In this document: one piece after another, positions 10,479-25,382 of the stretch
Numbering within the stretch: the stretch's first letter is position 1
How the letters are laid out: every line of letters starts with the position of its first letter
Source of the DNA: Ophioceras dolichostomum
Taxonomy: Eukaryota; Ascomycota; Sordariomycetes; Magnaporthales; Ophioceraceae
Direction of reading: 5' to 3'
Assembly: GCA_003049485.1 (NCBI GenBank)
Contig: PYST01000249.1
Coordinates: 1-58,420 of the forward strand
Length of the DNA stretch: 58,420 bases
The notes under the pieces: model-generated
What the model saw: the letters and a program-made list of their open reading frames with translations, nothing else
Told to the model about the DNA's origin: nothing
The model's database searches: none
Made by a program: the position numbers and the translations under genes

Positions 10479-12144
10479 GAACGCGGCTTTTCACTTCGAG
10501 ATAGGCTTGAGCTGAGCTGATGTCCGATATGAGCTGGTCGATGATGAGCCATGCTGGGCGGTCGGCAACTACCTAATCTTCGACCTTATTTCACGCGGGT
10601 AGGGATGCAGGGCTTGCGATTCGAGATGGAGGAGAAACTATCTATAGGCTGCTTCTTCCCCAGTGACCCCCTGCACTCACGTCGTGGTACATTCCTAGGG
10701 GTAGTGTTTATGTTACCTTTTATTACACGTCAGTGGCCACTTGGGGTGGGCAACCAACGAGGCTGATTTTCTGCGTACACTTCAACTTGCTCATCGTTTG
10801 TCTCGCGAAGCAAAGACAGTGATTCGTTGTGTGTACGATATGAAGTGTTTGTAAAGTTCCCTTTAAATGGAATAACTGCTAACATGGCGGTGACATTGCT
10901 GGGGAGTACGATGCGTTGATCAGTCTCCAGCTTTGACTAGATACCCACGGACGGTTAAGTCGAGGTTGGTTCGAAAGGCTGAGAGAAAGTGGGCGACTGG
11001 GACAAGGCGAAGGGGTTTCCAACTCCTCTGCCACTCCGCCCAACCACTTCTAATTTGAGTTATGTTCATATCTTACTAAGAACACAAAATCTTCACCATA
11101 ATCACCAAACAGCTCTAAACTCACTGGCGACACCCAGGCGGAAAATATCCCTCACTCCCACCGCTAAGTCCCGGCTCTTCGCGGTGGAGGATGCCGCAGA
11201 GCAACCCAAGGTCGGATTTCGGGTTTCAGTTGGTACGGCAGACATGTAGTGGGCGTAAAAGGGCTGCTAATTTCAGTGCAGTAACTGGGATATAAATCAT
11301 CCCAGAAAGTCGACCCAAAGGTGACGCTACAGGCAGAAGCACAAATGGATGCCGACTCGGCGGGAATTGAGCAGACCACAGGGTAGGAAGGGGAGTCAAG
11401 ACGCCCAGTCCAAGAACCCCAGATCTTGCCTTCCACCTCGCACTGCAGAAATCGGGTTCGGAAGTGTAATCGCTCGACGATGTCCTCTGCACTATGCAGG
11501 TACTTATGCCTACCAAGATTGAGCCGACGGCCAACCCCGCGAGCAGTTGAGTTCACAAGTTGAGCGTGGATTTCCAAACCGATAGCCAAACCAGCAACCT
11601 TTGGGCGGAGCAACATGTCTTCCTATCTTCCAATAGTACGCTCCTGTTTTCTCACTGCCCTCTTGTCCTCTCCATATGTCTGACATGTACGGAGTACTAC
11701 TAGGTACAGTAGGACGATACAAGATGCCCAGGGTGAGATGCTCCGAATGTCGACCCATCAGGGGCCGCCGCTCATCACAAGATTCCTAAATGTCGTTTTA
11801 GTTGGCTGGCAGGCGAGGCCCCGAAACATGGAGCATAGATTTTCATTTACATATACCAGACGCGGTAAGAACATTCGACGGGGCCATCTCGGATGCGGAC
11901 AACCCACGGCCTTGTAGCCGGATTGCATGTTGGGCCGATGCCGTCTGTCCTGTCCAAGTACTGCATCAAAAAGAGAGACGGGGAGAGAGTGGCAAGTGAG
12001 GTATCCGTACAGATGTTTTCCATTCCGTTCCATCGTCCAAAAATCCCAGGCCCTTTACATGTAATGTAAGCACCATACCACTTCCCATTTCGTAGCATAC
12101 ATACTCCCTACTCCGTATCACTTCTTCATTTATTTATTATTTTC
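10479..12144. other. intergenic, no supported gene
   Basis: A minus-strand open frame at 11164-11616 (150 codons) has mixed composition with several cysteines but no recognisable domain, signal peptide or convincing start. It could be a relic exon. The rest holds nothing I can assign. Confidence 0.4.
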
Positions 12145-12611
12145 CTAGAACCCCTGCTTCGCAACCTGCGCCTTCGCCGCAGCGATCGTCGCGGCGGCGT
12201 TGGGGTCGACGAAGCCGCATCCCGTCTTGCCGTTCTGGAACTGGGCGGCCACGGCCGAGCAGACGCCCTTGCCGGCCGCCGAGGCGCAGCAGTTGGTCTG
12301 GCAGTCGGCGTTGTTGACGCAGCCGCCCGTGATGAACTGCTGCCCGTTGCCCTGCCCGACGTTCTTGGCGCCCGCATTGTTGGGCGTCACCTGCGCCAGG
12401 GCCGCGACGGCCACTATGTTTTAGGATAAAAGAGAATTTGTTGTTAGCGGGTTTGTGTTCCTTGTTTTGTCTTGTCCCTGTGTCCTGGCGACGGGGAGCC
12501 TGGAGAAGAAAAGGAGAGGAAAGGAAGTTTGCGGGATGCGCGGGGCTTTTTGATGTTGGCTCTGGATGACGATGACTTACTGGTGAGGAGAGCGAGAGTG
12601 ATGCGGACCAT
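12145..12611 (-). CDS. small secreted cysteine-rich protein, BAS2-like
   Basis: Two exons (12611-12581 and 12413-12145, intron 12414-12580) encode 99 aa. The first 18 residues (MVRITLALLT, then MAVAALAQ across the splice) form a signal peptide. The mature part begins VTPNNAGAKNVGQGNGQQF and has six cysteines in the pattern C-x4-C-x3-CC-x8-C-x13-C, ending in AKAQVAKQGF. This matches the family named after biotrophy-associated secreted protein 2 of Magnaporthe, found in many plant-associated Sordariomycetes; its role is unproven here. The start is supported by the exon 1 signal peptide and a GTAAGT donor. Confidence 0.85.
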
Positions 12612-14614
12612 TGTGAAAGAAGGTGTGGAAAAAAGACGCCTGGCCTGAGGAAGAAGTGAAAGTTGACGCCTGGTCGATAGGTAATTACAAGTGAGTGTAG
12701 TCAAAAATGCGTCGACGCCTGGTCGTTGAGAAGTGAACGGCTGATGATTGGAGTGAGCGTGGTTGAAGGGTTGAAGGAGAAGAAGACTGAAGAGTCGGCA
12801 AATCCATAGACGGAAACGGGTCGCCTTTGTAGTTCCAGCACCTCATGCCAATCCAGCCGATCTTAACTACTTGCATCCCGGAACTGGTAAATGTTGGATC
12901 GATGCGACCGACGAGGCGACGAATTTGTTCGATAGCCGTTGCCCCTTTTCCCTTCCCCCTTTTCCCCAGACTGCCTCTCCCCGCAAAACCAACCCCTCGA
13001 CCATGGTTTTTTCCGTCGCAGATCATGGAATCGGCATCGAGAAGCAAACAATACCATAATGAACCGAGTCTCGTGTGTTCAAAATCGAGTCTAGACACAT
13101 TTATCCTTGGACGTGGTGTGTGTAGGCGGCCGTGACCTGTGCGCCATCTTGTTGGTGGGGAGGAAAGGACCTCGAACGGTTTGATCGACCCCTGAACCAG
13201 AGCGCAATTGTCCGGGCCAATGAATGCCAACCACCACTTTCAGCCTCAATACACAGCTCAGATCTGGAGATCTGCGACGCTGCCATTCCGGACAGCACAT
13301 CAGCCGGCTTGTCTTGCTATATGCCAACTGCTCACCGACTGCCGGTTTGTTACAAGACCTGTCCATGTTGTCGTCATAATTGGTCCTTCTCTCGAGGGAG
13401 TGGTCTTCCATTTCTTTATTGCTTCACAGAGTCCAGACGTTTCAGCATCCAAGAATCATCGCTCGTCTCGAGTTTAGTAAACAAGGACTCGCCTGCCTAC
13501 AGGTTAACTGACGCAGAGTATGCAGGACCACGCCTGCGCGGGACCACCGAGCAAGTTCGGCCTGCACCATGCCACGGGTTTACGGCTGGCCGCACCGACT
13601 GCACGCTTTAATCCCACGTGGCTTTATCTACCGAGCCCGGAGTTGCTTTGACCTTCGAAGTAGCATGTGCATCCCGCAAAAACGGCCGAAGACTGAGTCA
13701 CGAGAAGTTGCGTGCCCGCCACTCACACAGCCACCAAGCTATACGGTTAAAAAACGAGTACTCCGCTAAGTAAATGTTTGCGTACTTAGTTGCCTCTATC
13801 CCGTGTCACAGATGAGCACCACAGAACCCAAGGTCTCGACCCCATAAGACCTCTTTCAGCCACAGGATTTCTCTCCCCTGTCAGTCTCTGTTGATCTCAT
13901 CTAAGCCCGCCCGCATGCCTATCTGAGTACCTAAGCTGTTGGGCAACGGGCGCCAATGAGGTCGTTAAAGTCACAAGTCAGTAGTAGTCGTGAGTCATCG
14001 CCGAACCTGATGGGCATCCCAGAGCCAGAAGAGAATGAAAACAAATCCGGCTTGCAGCAGTGGCAACGACGCCTTGCATGACCAGTATCGCCCCGTAACC
14101 GCTCACCAGCAAGTGACAAGGTCGAGCGGGAGACTCGCTCTAGACCACTTCATGTTCTTTTCCTCTACTCACGGAAACGTCAGCCGTGAGCAAGCGGGCT
14201 GCTGAACCTGCTGATGGAGGCCTAGAACTCTATTTTCACCGGTCAAGGGGCGCTGTGACACTCAACCCGATCTCCGTCCCCCTGACTGGACATCCATGCT
14301 GTCAGGCATGGGTTCACGTTACACAAGAGCTGTAGTCAAGTCAGTCAGGCGGTGTTGGTGTCGGCACTACTAAGTTGAAAGCCTGGATTTTGCCGGCGTC
14401 GGCCCGTTACGCTGGAATTTTAAAAGTTCAGGGGAAGAGAGGCCGAGAGTGAGCAAGTCATAACTGGGCACGCGACAGACAGAAATATCACCCCTGAAAA
14501 CACGCATGTTGAAGAGGCACTAGAAGCTCTAGCACGTAAGAAGTTCAGATGGTAAAGCAAGTGTGATGTAGTGTGCTCGTGACGTCAAATCACCGAATTC
14601 CTTTTTTTCGAGCT
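12612..14614. other. intergenic, no gene seen
   Basis: Upstream region of the BAS2-like gene, then about 1.5 kb with only short overlapping ORFs. No RNA gene or repeat recognised. Confidence 0.5.
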
Positions 14615-15822
14615 TCAAGAAGAATCACACTTGGGTATCGCAAGCTCGCTCTCATCTGGATATAGGACGGCAATAAGCGCGTCTAGGCTGGCAAACGGGC
14701 AGCAGCCGTTCTCGTCGTCCTCGACCATGCGCTCCCTGACGCTATCCAGCCCGAACGCCCGGAGGAGTCCCAGCATCCGCGCGGTCTTGACGGCCTCGAG
14801 ATCGCCATCCGAAATTTCCTTTCTTTGCCCCATCACGTCCACAAGCGCCTCCCAGAACTCCCGCCGCAGTCTGTGATGTTCCTGATGAAAATGCCATCCG
14901 AGCCCGGCCTTCTTCCCGCTGTCAGATTCAGCGGATGGTCGGCCGAAGACCGTCTCCACGCCCCACAACGAGGTGCCGAACGGCTCCATCTCTGTGTCTT
15001 CCCAGTCCGTGGCGCCGGTGATCTCCCCCGTCGACGGATCGACTCGTAGACGGTGTTCCAGAGGTATGCTGAGGCTGAGAACCAGCGGGAACTCCCTGTT
15101 GTCGAAGAGAGAGGAAAGCCCCACACGGATGCAGGCCAGTCTCTCCTGAAAACGCTCGGGCATGTTGTAGCAGAGCCTGTCCAGCGTGATGATGTACTCG
15201 GCGTGTAGGTTCTTGTAGTCCGCTGCTGTCACTTGAATCGGGGGTGTCCTCGACCATGCTGTGGCGTAGAATCTTCGAACGGTAAGCGCGAGGTTATTAA
15301 TGGGTCGGGAGACCAGTGGGGACAGATGAGAAGGAAAGAAAAGCGAACCAACCTCGCCAGATCCTGCACCACCCGTGACAGAAGATGCTCATTGCCCTCC
15401 TCCAAGAACCTATCTCGCACTCTTCCAAATATTTCTCCAGGTACGAAATCGGCCCAATACACGTGGAGGTGGCCCAGAAGACCCATCGGCTCGCATCTTG
15501 GCACCAAGCTAGATCCGTACGTCTGCCGCGCCAGGCTCCACGTCTTCGTGTCGACCATGCATGCTGGGTCTCGGAAATGGATCACGGCAGTCTCGTCCGC
15601 TGCGACCGTGTAGCTCGTGAGCCCCTGGAGCGGCACGGGCTTCACCTCGCGCCCGGTGATCCTGGAGGCCGTATGGTCGGCGTCGGCCTGGGTGATGGGT
15701 CTGTTTTTCGAAAAGAACTGTTTTATTCGCTCCTCAGTAGCACATATTTCGGGGGGATCGGGAGCGGAGCCATCGCCACCGCCGCCTCCGTCGTCATCCG
15801 CGGCGGTGGTCCCCGTGTCCAT
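14615..15822 (-). CDS. APH-like (aminoglycoside phosphotransferase fold) protein, catalytic motif lost
   Basis: Two exons (15822-15353 and 15272-14615) give 375 aa. The fold is indicated by the N-lobe region (residues 40-110, with SYTVAADETAVIHFRDP), GLLGHLHVYWADFVPGEIF, LARFYATAWSRTPP across the splice, and the late block STGEITGATDWEDTEMEPFG, which holds the DFG-equivalent Asp. Where the family has HGDxxxxN the sequence reads LSIPLEHR (residues about 224-231): the catalytic Asp and metal-binding Asn are missing, although the flanking alignment is ungapped. The protein is probably not an active kinase, or the gene is decaying. The start at 15822 was chosen because the upstream open frame to 15957 is T-rich and looks like 5' UTR. 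Confidence 0.75.
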
Positions 15823-18833
<3,011 letters not shown>

Positions 18834-21800
18834 TCACGTCTTCGCAGCACGCCTCTTAGGCGCGGGCGTGCCAACCCGGGCGGCGATCTTGCTACCGCCA
18901 GCCGTCTTCTTGGCGGCACCGGTCAGCTTACTAGAAGCAGCGGCGGTCTTCTTGGGAGCCGTCGCGGCAGTCGCAACAGCGGAAGTAGGGGGGCGGCCTC
19001 GCGGACGCGCCGGGGGAGGAGCTGGTGCGGCAGCAACAGCAACGTTAGCAGCCTCCAGGGCGGCGGCAGCCTTCCTCGCCGAAGCCTCGGCCACCTGAGC
19101 CGAGGTTCTTCTTATGGGAGCGGAGGAGGCCGTCGACGACGCTGGGGCAGCGACGGAGGCGGATGGCTTCTTGATCCTCGACACCTTGACGCCCGGGGTG
19201 GAGGGGCCGGCGGCAGAAGATGAGGATGAGGAGGAAGCGACGGAGGGCGCGGCGGCGGGCAGACGCGAAGCGCGGGTGGTCGTCTTCTTGCCCTTCTTGG
19301 GCGCGGTCGCGGAAGCGGACGCGGACGCGGCAGGGGCGGGAGAGATAGGAGCCGGCACGGGGGAGGCGGCCGGGAGGGAGAGCTCGTCCTGCTCCGGATC
19401 GGCGGTAGCAGGCGGCAAAGGCGATGAGGCGCGCTCTGGCGCGCTAGTGGTAGTGTTGACGGCGGTAGCGTCGGCGGCAGTAAGGTTACTGCCAGCAGTG
19501 CTGCTGCTGCTGCTGCTGCTGCTGGCTGTGGAGGCGTCATCAGGAGTGTCTGACGAGGCTGACTCCTCCTCATCGTCGTTGCGAGGGATCGTCCGGGTAT
19601 CGGTCAGCTTGAGAGCCCAGTGGACGTTCTTAACCGGTCCAGCTGGTTGCTTTCCGTGCTTGGCCTTCTTAGCCGGCGGTGTGTTCTCATCCTCGTCGTC
19701 CGAACCCTCCTCAATCATGAGCTTGCGCTTAGCTTGCAGAGACAGTATCTTGCGAGCTGGAAGAGCGCCCCTCTTGTTGAAGGAGGTGTTCTTGTTAGTG
19801 ATAGTAGTAAGGCTGGGCGGAGGCCTAGCCATGCCACCGCTCTTGCTGCTGCCGATGCTAACATCGGGGATGCTGCTCGCCGTCGGGCCAAGAGGCTTCA
19901 GGTTGCGACGGGAGCGCCGAAGGGTCGGGGCAGTTGCCTGTGAGGATCCAGAGGCTTGCTGTTGCTGCTGAAACTCTGGGTTAAGTATGCCATCAGTCTC
20001 TGGCTCGGCCTTCTTGCGGCGGCGCTTAGGCTGAGGCGGCGAGTGGTCGTCGAGAGCAGGCTTCTGCAGGCGGCTGCGTCTGCCATCCGACTCGCTGTGG
20101 TCATCCTCGTCCTCGTCGAAGGTGGCGGCCTTTCGCTTCTTCATCGGGCTCGGGCTCATGTTAGGATCCTTCTCCCCGAGAGGTGTTCGCTTGGCAAGCA
20201 CACTCTCCGCTTCCGTGGTCTCGGACCGGGACAGCGGTGATCCCGTAATAGATGTAGTAGGGCCGGACGAGCCAGACCGACGCTTGCGACGGGCGTCGCT
20301 GCGGTTGCTGCTGCTCGATCCAGACGCCTCGGCCGAAGCAGCCCGCAGAGTCTGTCCCTCCTTGTGGCGCTTGACGAATTGGCGAAGCTTCTCGACGTCC
20401 TCTTCATTAGGATCGGCGAGATCGACATGCTCCTGGGGCATGGCGCGACGGGGCGAGACTGGGTCTAGAACTTCTTGCTGGGCACTCATGTCTTCGGCCA
20501 TCATGGCGTCGTCGTCAGCCTGGGCGGGGTCGTTGGCCTGGGTATCGTTGGCTTGAGTGTCGACAGCCTGGTGGGGTTCAGACTGGCTAGGCTCAGCGTG
20601 GTCGGGTTCATCGTGCGGAACTCCGAAGTTAAGCGCCATCGTATCGTTGATGTGCTCGTGGTTAATGACGGCCGTGGCATCGTCATCGTCCTCGTTCATA
20701 TGGTCATCGTCGTTATCAGACTCAGGCTCCGCTGTAAAGACATCAGGCAGGACTTCATCACGGCTGTTAATTGGCGTGAAGCCTGTGGTCTGCGGTAGCT
20801 CAGTTGAGTCGCGACGAGGTGACGGGGTATGGATGTCTTGGTCCAGGTCCTTCTCGTGTGACTGCTCGGTGATAGGGGCGGTAGATGAGCCGCCGCGGTG
20901 GACTCCGAAGATGTCCAAGTTAGTTCCGAGGTCGAGATGGATGGACGGATCGTTGTGGTCGAAGGGTCTAGCAGAAGCGAAGGAGACCCGTGGGGAGGGA
21001 GCAGGGCTAGAGAAGCTCTCTGATACACGCAGGAGTCTCTCCGCCTGGCGCGACCGACGATCGAGACGAAGCTCGTTGCCCAGTGAAGAGCGACGGCGAG
21101 AACGAGGGGTAGTAGTAGGGAGAGACGCGGAGATACTCGACGCGCTCTTCGCAGAGATAGGAGTATGGGCATGGGCAGGAGAGGGCTCTGGCTCCGGATG
21201 CCGGTTGGGCTGGTTAAAGACCAGCGGCGTAGATGGAGCAGAGTCGTTGCTGCTGCCGGCGCTCGGTCGACGCGGCCAGACGGGAGAGGAGAGGAAGATG
21301 TTGGGCGTCCGCCAGAGGGCAGCCGCGCGGAGAGGCGACATCTTCGGCGTGCCGGCCTCGTTCTTGGTCGGCGACGAGAAGGCGACCTTCTCCGGCGTCG
21401 CGGTGAAGGTGAAGTCCCCACCGGGCGTCATCGAGAGACGCGATGACGACGCGCTCTGCCGCTTTGACTTGGCAGCGGACAGGGTCTTGAAGGGCGACGA
21501 CGCCCAGAAGAGCGCCGAAGCCGTCGGGGTCTCCGGCCGGAAGACAGACGAGTCGAGAGACGGCTCGGACCGCTCGTCGATCGTCGACAGGGAGGTGCGG
21601 TTGTCGAGGCGTCGCTTGCGGCGAACGCCAACTCCGAGGATGATCCTCCGCTTCATCTTCTGGCTGTGGGTCATTGGCTCGATAGCCGCCGAGCCCACAA
21701 CCCCCCGCTCCTCGACGATGACGGTCTCTCGGTAGAGCCCGTTGAGGGCCTTCTCCTCCTCGCTCTCCTTCTCCACCTGCTCCTTCTGGTACATGTACTC

Positions 21801-22596
21801 CTCGAAGCGGAGGCGGCAATCGCCGCCGGCGTCCCGCTTGCGAGGGAGCACGTCCATCTTGGAGGGGTCGGTGTCCCCGTACCAGGTGTGGTAGAGGTCC
21901 TCCACCGGGGTCTGGAGGCCCTCGACGCTCTGCCTGCCGTATTGGGCGGCGATCATGGTCTGGGCGATGATGTATTCGTTGACCCCACATGTTGGTGTGA
22001 GGTACATCATCCCCTCCAGGTCCCACAGCTGGTCGAGGGCATGCTCGACATAGGATGGCCGGAATATGCCCTGCCGCGGCCGCTTGCGTTTACCGACGCC
22101 TCGTTTCAAGAGCTCAACTTGGCTCGAGAGATAACCCCTGTCGAGGGGGATGGTCATGGGCTCTGAGGCCCGCTTGTAGAGGTCACGGCCGCGAAAGCGA
22201 GCCGCCACCGAGCCGAAGAGAGCATATTCCCATGGCTTGGGAGCAGCCGTCTTGGGCGGCTGGAAGTTGGCGCGGGTGGGAATGCACCTAAGTGAGGGGG
22301 CGGAGAGGGCAATGTTAATTGACTGGTCATGCACGATTGATGATTGGGGATTGAGAGCACGAGCAAGGAAGAGGGCGGAGACAATTGCGTGGTGTGAATG
22401 GGAGAGGAGGACGCATTCAATTGAGGGGTGGGGAGAGGGAAACCTACTCGGCAGCCAGAGGATCTTTGAACAACCGGATGTAGCCGGTGTCGACGATCGG
22501 GAAGAAAGGGCGCGAGACTGGGCGCACGACGGGACGAAGTCCGACGAAGTTGAAAGTGCCCGAAGGCGTTTGCAAATATGAAGACGAAAACGACAT
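18834..22596 (-). CDS. large low-complexity nuclear protein with AT-hook
   Basis: Exon 1 (22596-22448) starts MSFSSSYLQTPSGTFNFVGL and exon 2 (22287-18834) continues CIPTRANFQPPK; the 160-bp intron keeps frame, giving 1200 aa. The first 250 or so residues are ordered (APKPWEYALFGSVAARFRG, DQLWDLEGMMYLTP). The rest is disordered: many S/T-P sites, acidic tracts, basic clusters (PKRRRKK), serine runs encoded by a CTG/AGC repeat (about 19498-19524), and alanine-rich stretches. Near the C-terminus PARPRGRPP is an AT-hook. A chromatin or nuclear role is inferred from this motif and the basic clusters; I do not recognise a named protein. It is divergent from mrp10, start codons about 585 bp apart. 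Confidence 0.75.
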
Positions 22597-23180
22597 CTTG
22601 AGAGCAGACACGAGGTGCTTGACAGGCGTTGTTCTGCAGTGATGGCGCGAGAGAAAGAATTGCAAACGGGTAAACGGACGCGGTCTGGGGAGGGAAAAGA
22701 AGTGTTGTGAAAGATTCCGACAACCCCATTGACGTGTCGAGATAAATCCCACGAGCAGGTTGATTCTGCCATCAAACACCGACCTTCCGTTTGTTTACAT
22801 CGTGGGCTAGCAGCCAGTAAGACGTGGTCCCTCATTGGACCCACAGCAAGGGTAGCTCCAGATTGGGACTAGCGCGGCCGTTGCCCCTCTCTTGGAGCAA
22901 CCTCGCTGCAACGCACGGACCTCTCCTTCGATCGAAGGCTTCCACACGTGACTTGGTGGCTTGCGCCGACCAAAAATTTGAGACTGATGTTGAACGACGG
23001 CCAGAGCAGGGTGAGTGACCGACGCAGCTCCAGTTCCGTCGCAATTGCGCCTCCTTCCAGACCAATCGTGCTCGCGATACAGGCCGAGTGTCTGTTCATT
23101 AGCCTTAGCCTTCGAGGCCTCTCCTTTGTCGTCTCTTTTTCCCTCTTTCCATTCCCTTTTTCCGACCGCGCCCCGTCACC

Positions 23181-23562
23181 ATGTCCGCCGCGAAGAAGCC
23201 AATGCGACTGCCTCCTCTCAAGGTGCTGCGTGTTCGAAACCCGAATCCACCAGAGTTCAACCCGTGCTATTCAGTGATGTCCACTGTGCTGTGTATGTAC
23301 CTTGAGCTATGTCCCTTTGCACTCTTTTGACACTGGATCGTGCTCTCCTTGGACGGACGTCCGCTAACTCTGTGTGCCTGTCGGCAAACTCCCTGCAGCA
23401 TGCTGGGCCTCCGCCGGATACACCGCCGAGGGCTGCGTGGCCGTCGAGCAAACATTACGAGCCTGCATGGATAACCCGCGAAAATACACCCAACGTACAA
23501 GCTCGATCAACTACCATCTGTCACGAATGCACCCCAAGATCGGCGGCGGGAAGGAGAAATAA
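23181..23562 (+). CDS. mrp10: mitochondrial small-subunit ribosomal protein Mrp10 (mS37, CHCHD1-like)
   Basis: Two exons (23181-23292 and 23399-23562) encode 91 aa. The N-terminus MSAAKKPMRLPPLKVLRVR is the conserved basic lead. The CHCH fold shows both CX9C pairs: C-YSVMSTVLS-C before and at the splice, and C-VAVEQTLRA-C after it. This fits import into mitochondria by the Mia40 oxidative pathway, known for the family. The C-terminus (SINYHLSRMHPKIGG) matches fungal Mrp10. The splice is phase 1 with a GTATGT donor and a CTGCAG acceptor. Essential for mitochondrial translation in yeast. Confidence 0.93.
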
Positions 23563-25382
23563 GGCCCGCCGACTGCCCAGCGCTGGACGGCAGTTCAATG
23601 GCGGAAACACCGGTTAGGGATGCCACGGGAGAACGTGAGACAAAGCTTGGCAGACCAAACACTATTCCGTCTGGATATTTCTGGTGTTTTTGGTTCTCTG
23701 TGTGCTTTGCTTGGATCGGCTGGAGATGTGAGCCGATGGGCTACTCACGTAGCGCTGAGCTCGTGGAGGGAGGATACAAGCTTTGGGCTAGTGATAAGCT
23801 AGGCTAGAGAAAGACACGTCTACGGACAACGTAATATTTGTCTGGTGGTTGAGAGGCTGATATGTCAGCCCGTGTATTTATTCTGTAACCTCTATTTGTT
23901 ATTTTCGTTCCACTAGAACCTGTACAAATGAAGAGAACGTCCAACATCGATGATGGCCCACAGATTTTCCTGCCAATCTTATCTTCTATTCCGGATCAAG
24001 CAAACCGTTCAACGAAGCGTGGGCCGGTTGTCGACGGAGGCACCTCATCACCCAAGACAGACAAAGGGCGACTATCGCAGCTCGGCAGGCCAGGCAGACC
24101 CATGAGGAGTATTCGGAGTACGCCAAACCCGGAAGAGACACAAATCCACAATAGACTCTAATACGGGCATCAGACACAGCAAGCTATGCAACTCTTTTAA
24201 CCAGAACTGAAAAGTAGCAGTCGTATTCCCCACTCCATATGTATCGAAGGAACTAGATAGGCGAAAAAAATGTATACCGTCAAAGCGAATCAAGTTCCAG
24301 ACGCACCAGGGCGCGTATGCAAGCAAACCAGCAAGCAAAGTGTGCTTTCGATGACCTCCTCCTTCGAAGGGTTGGTTAGATCCATGAGAAGGACCGAGAA
24401 CGAAGCCGCAAACACAACAATCAGTCCATTTAGCAGCTTCCTCCACCATCCCTAGCTACCACATAGGATCCGCAGCGCCGTAGTAGGGACACAACAGAAA
24501 TGAGACAGGAATTTTCGATCAAACCCGAGAAAGGATTTTTGCAGAGGCAAAATGGCAGAGTGAAAACCCAAGTTCAGTCCACAAGCGACGACAAACAAAA
24601 GTCCGCGGCCGGAGATTCAAGAGGGCGCGGCAAGAAAAGGGGAGCTGGTAGTAAGCTAACCAAAAAAAAGGGACGAAACGATGGTGGTGATGCAGGCACG
24701 AGCACCTTGTCCGATGCGTGCATCAGAGGACCGAGGAGGGTCGTAAGCAAGCAGCTTAGCCGATGAAGCCGAAGCCTCGAAGGAATGTGGATAATAGTTT
24801 AAAGTAAATAGAGAAGACTCTGACAGAAGTAGCAACAAACTAGCCACCAAGCCAAAAGAGCATCATCATCAAGAAGCAAAAGTCATAAAGAGCGTCGGGG
24901 GGAGGCAGGTATCTCCAGAAAGTAAAAGAAAGAAAAACAAGCGAAGGCGGACAAGCAGACTCATACTGACAGCTTGAGAGGAGAAGAGAAGAAGAGGAGC
25001 AAGTAGCAACCAGAATGAAGGAGGAAAAAGAGAGAGAATGAGGGGGGAATATATGGATATGAAGAAGTTTTGTCATCTCCCAGATTTTCTATTTGCGGTG
25101 AAAAGAGCAATGGGGGGAAATAGGCACGGAGCAGGAACGAGAGAAAGAGTGTCGGAGAGGATGTATCAAAATAAAAAAAGAAAAAAAAAGGAGGGGATTG
25201 GTATTTGCAAAAAAAAAAAAAAAATAGACCAAAGGACCCAAAACGCCGTGGATGTCATGCATAAACGAAACCGCAAAAGAAGGAGAGAGATAAGAGAAGA
25301 GAGAAAAGAATGAGCCATTGACGGCCGCGGAGAAATAAGAAGAGTGAGCGTGGAGCGAGCGAGTACCCATCAGCACCCTCAG
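23563..25382. other. intergenic between mrp10 and cdc24, convergent
   Basis: Probably holds the 3' UTRs of both convergent genes. It is A/purine-rich near 24.9-25.3 kb (including an A14 run near 25210), with only short overlapping ORFs. Confidence 0.5.

Noticed and set aside
19114..21735. Long plus-strand ORFs (285 and 392 codons)
   Set aside because: They are antisense shadows of the GC-rich low-complexity gene on the minus strand, with Ser/Arg/Val-biased composition.
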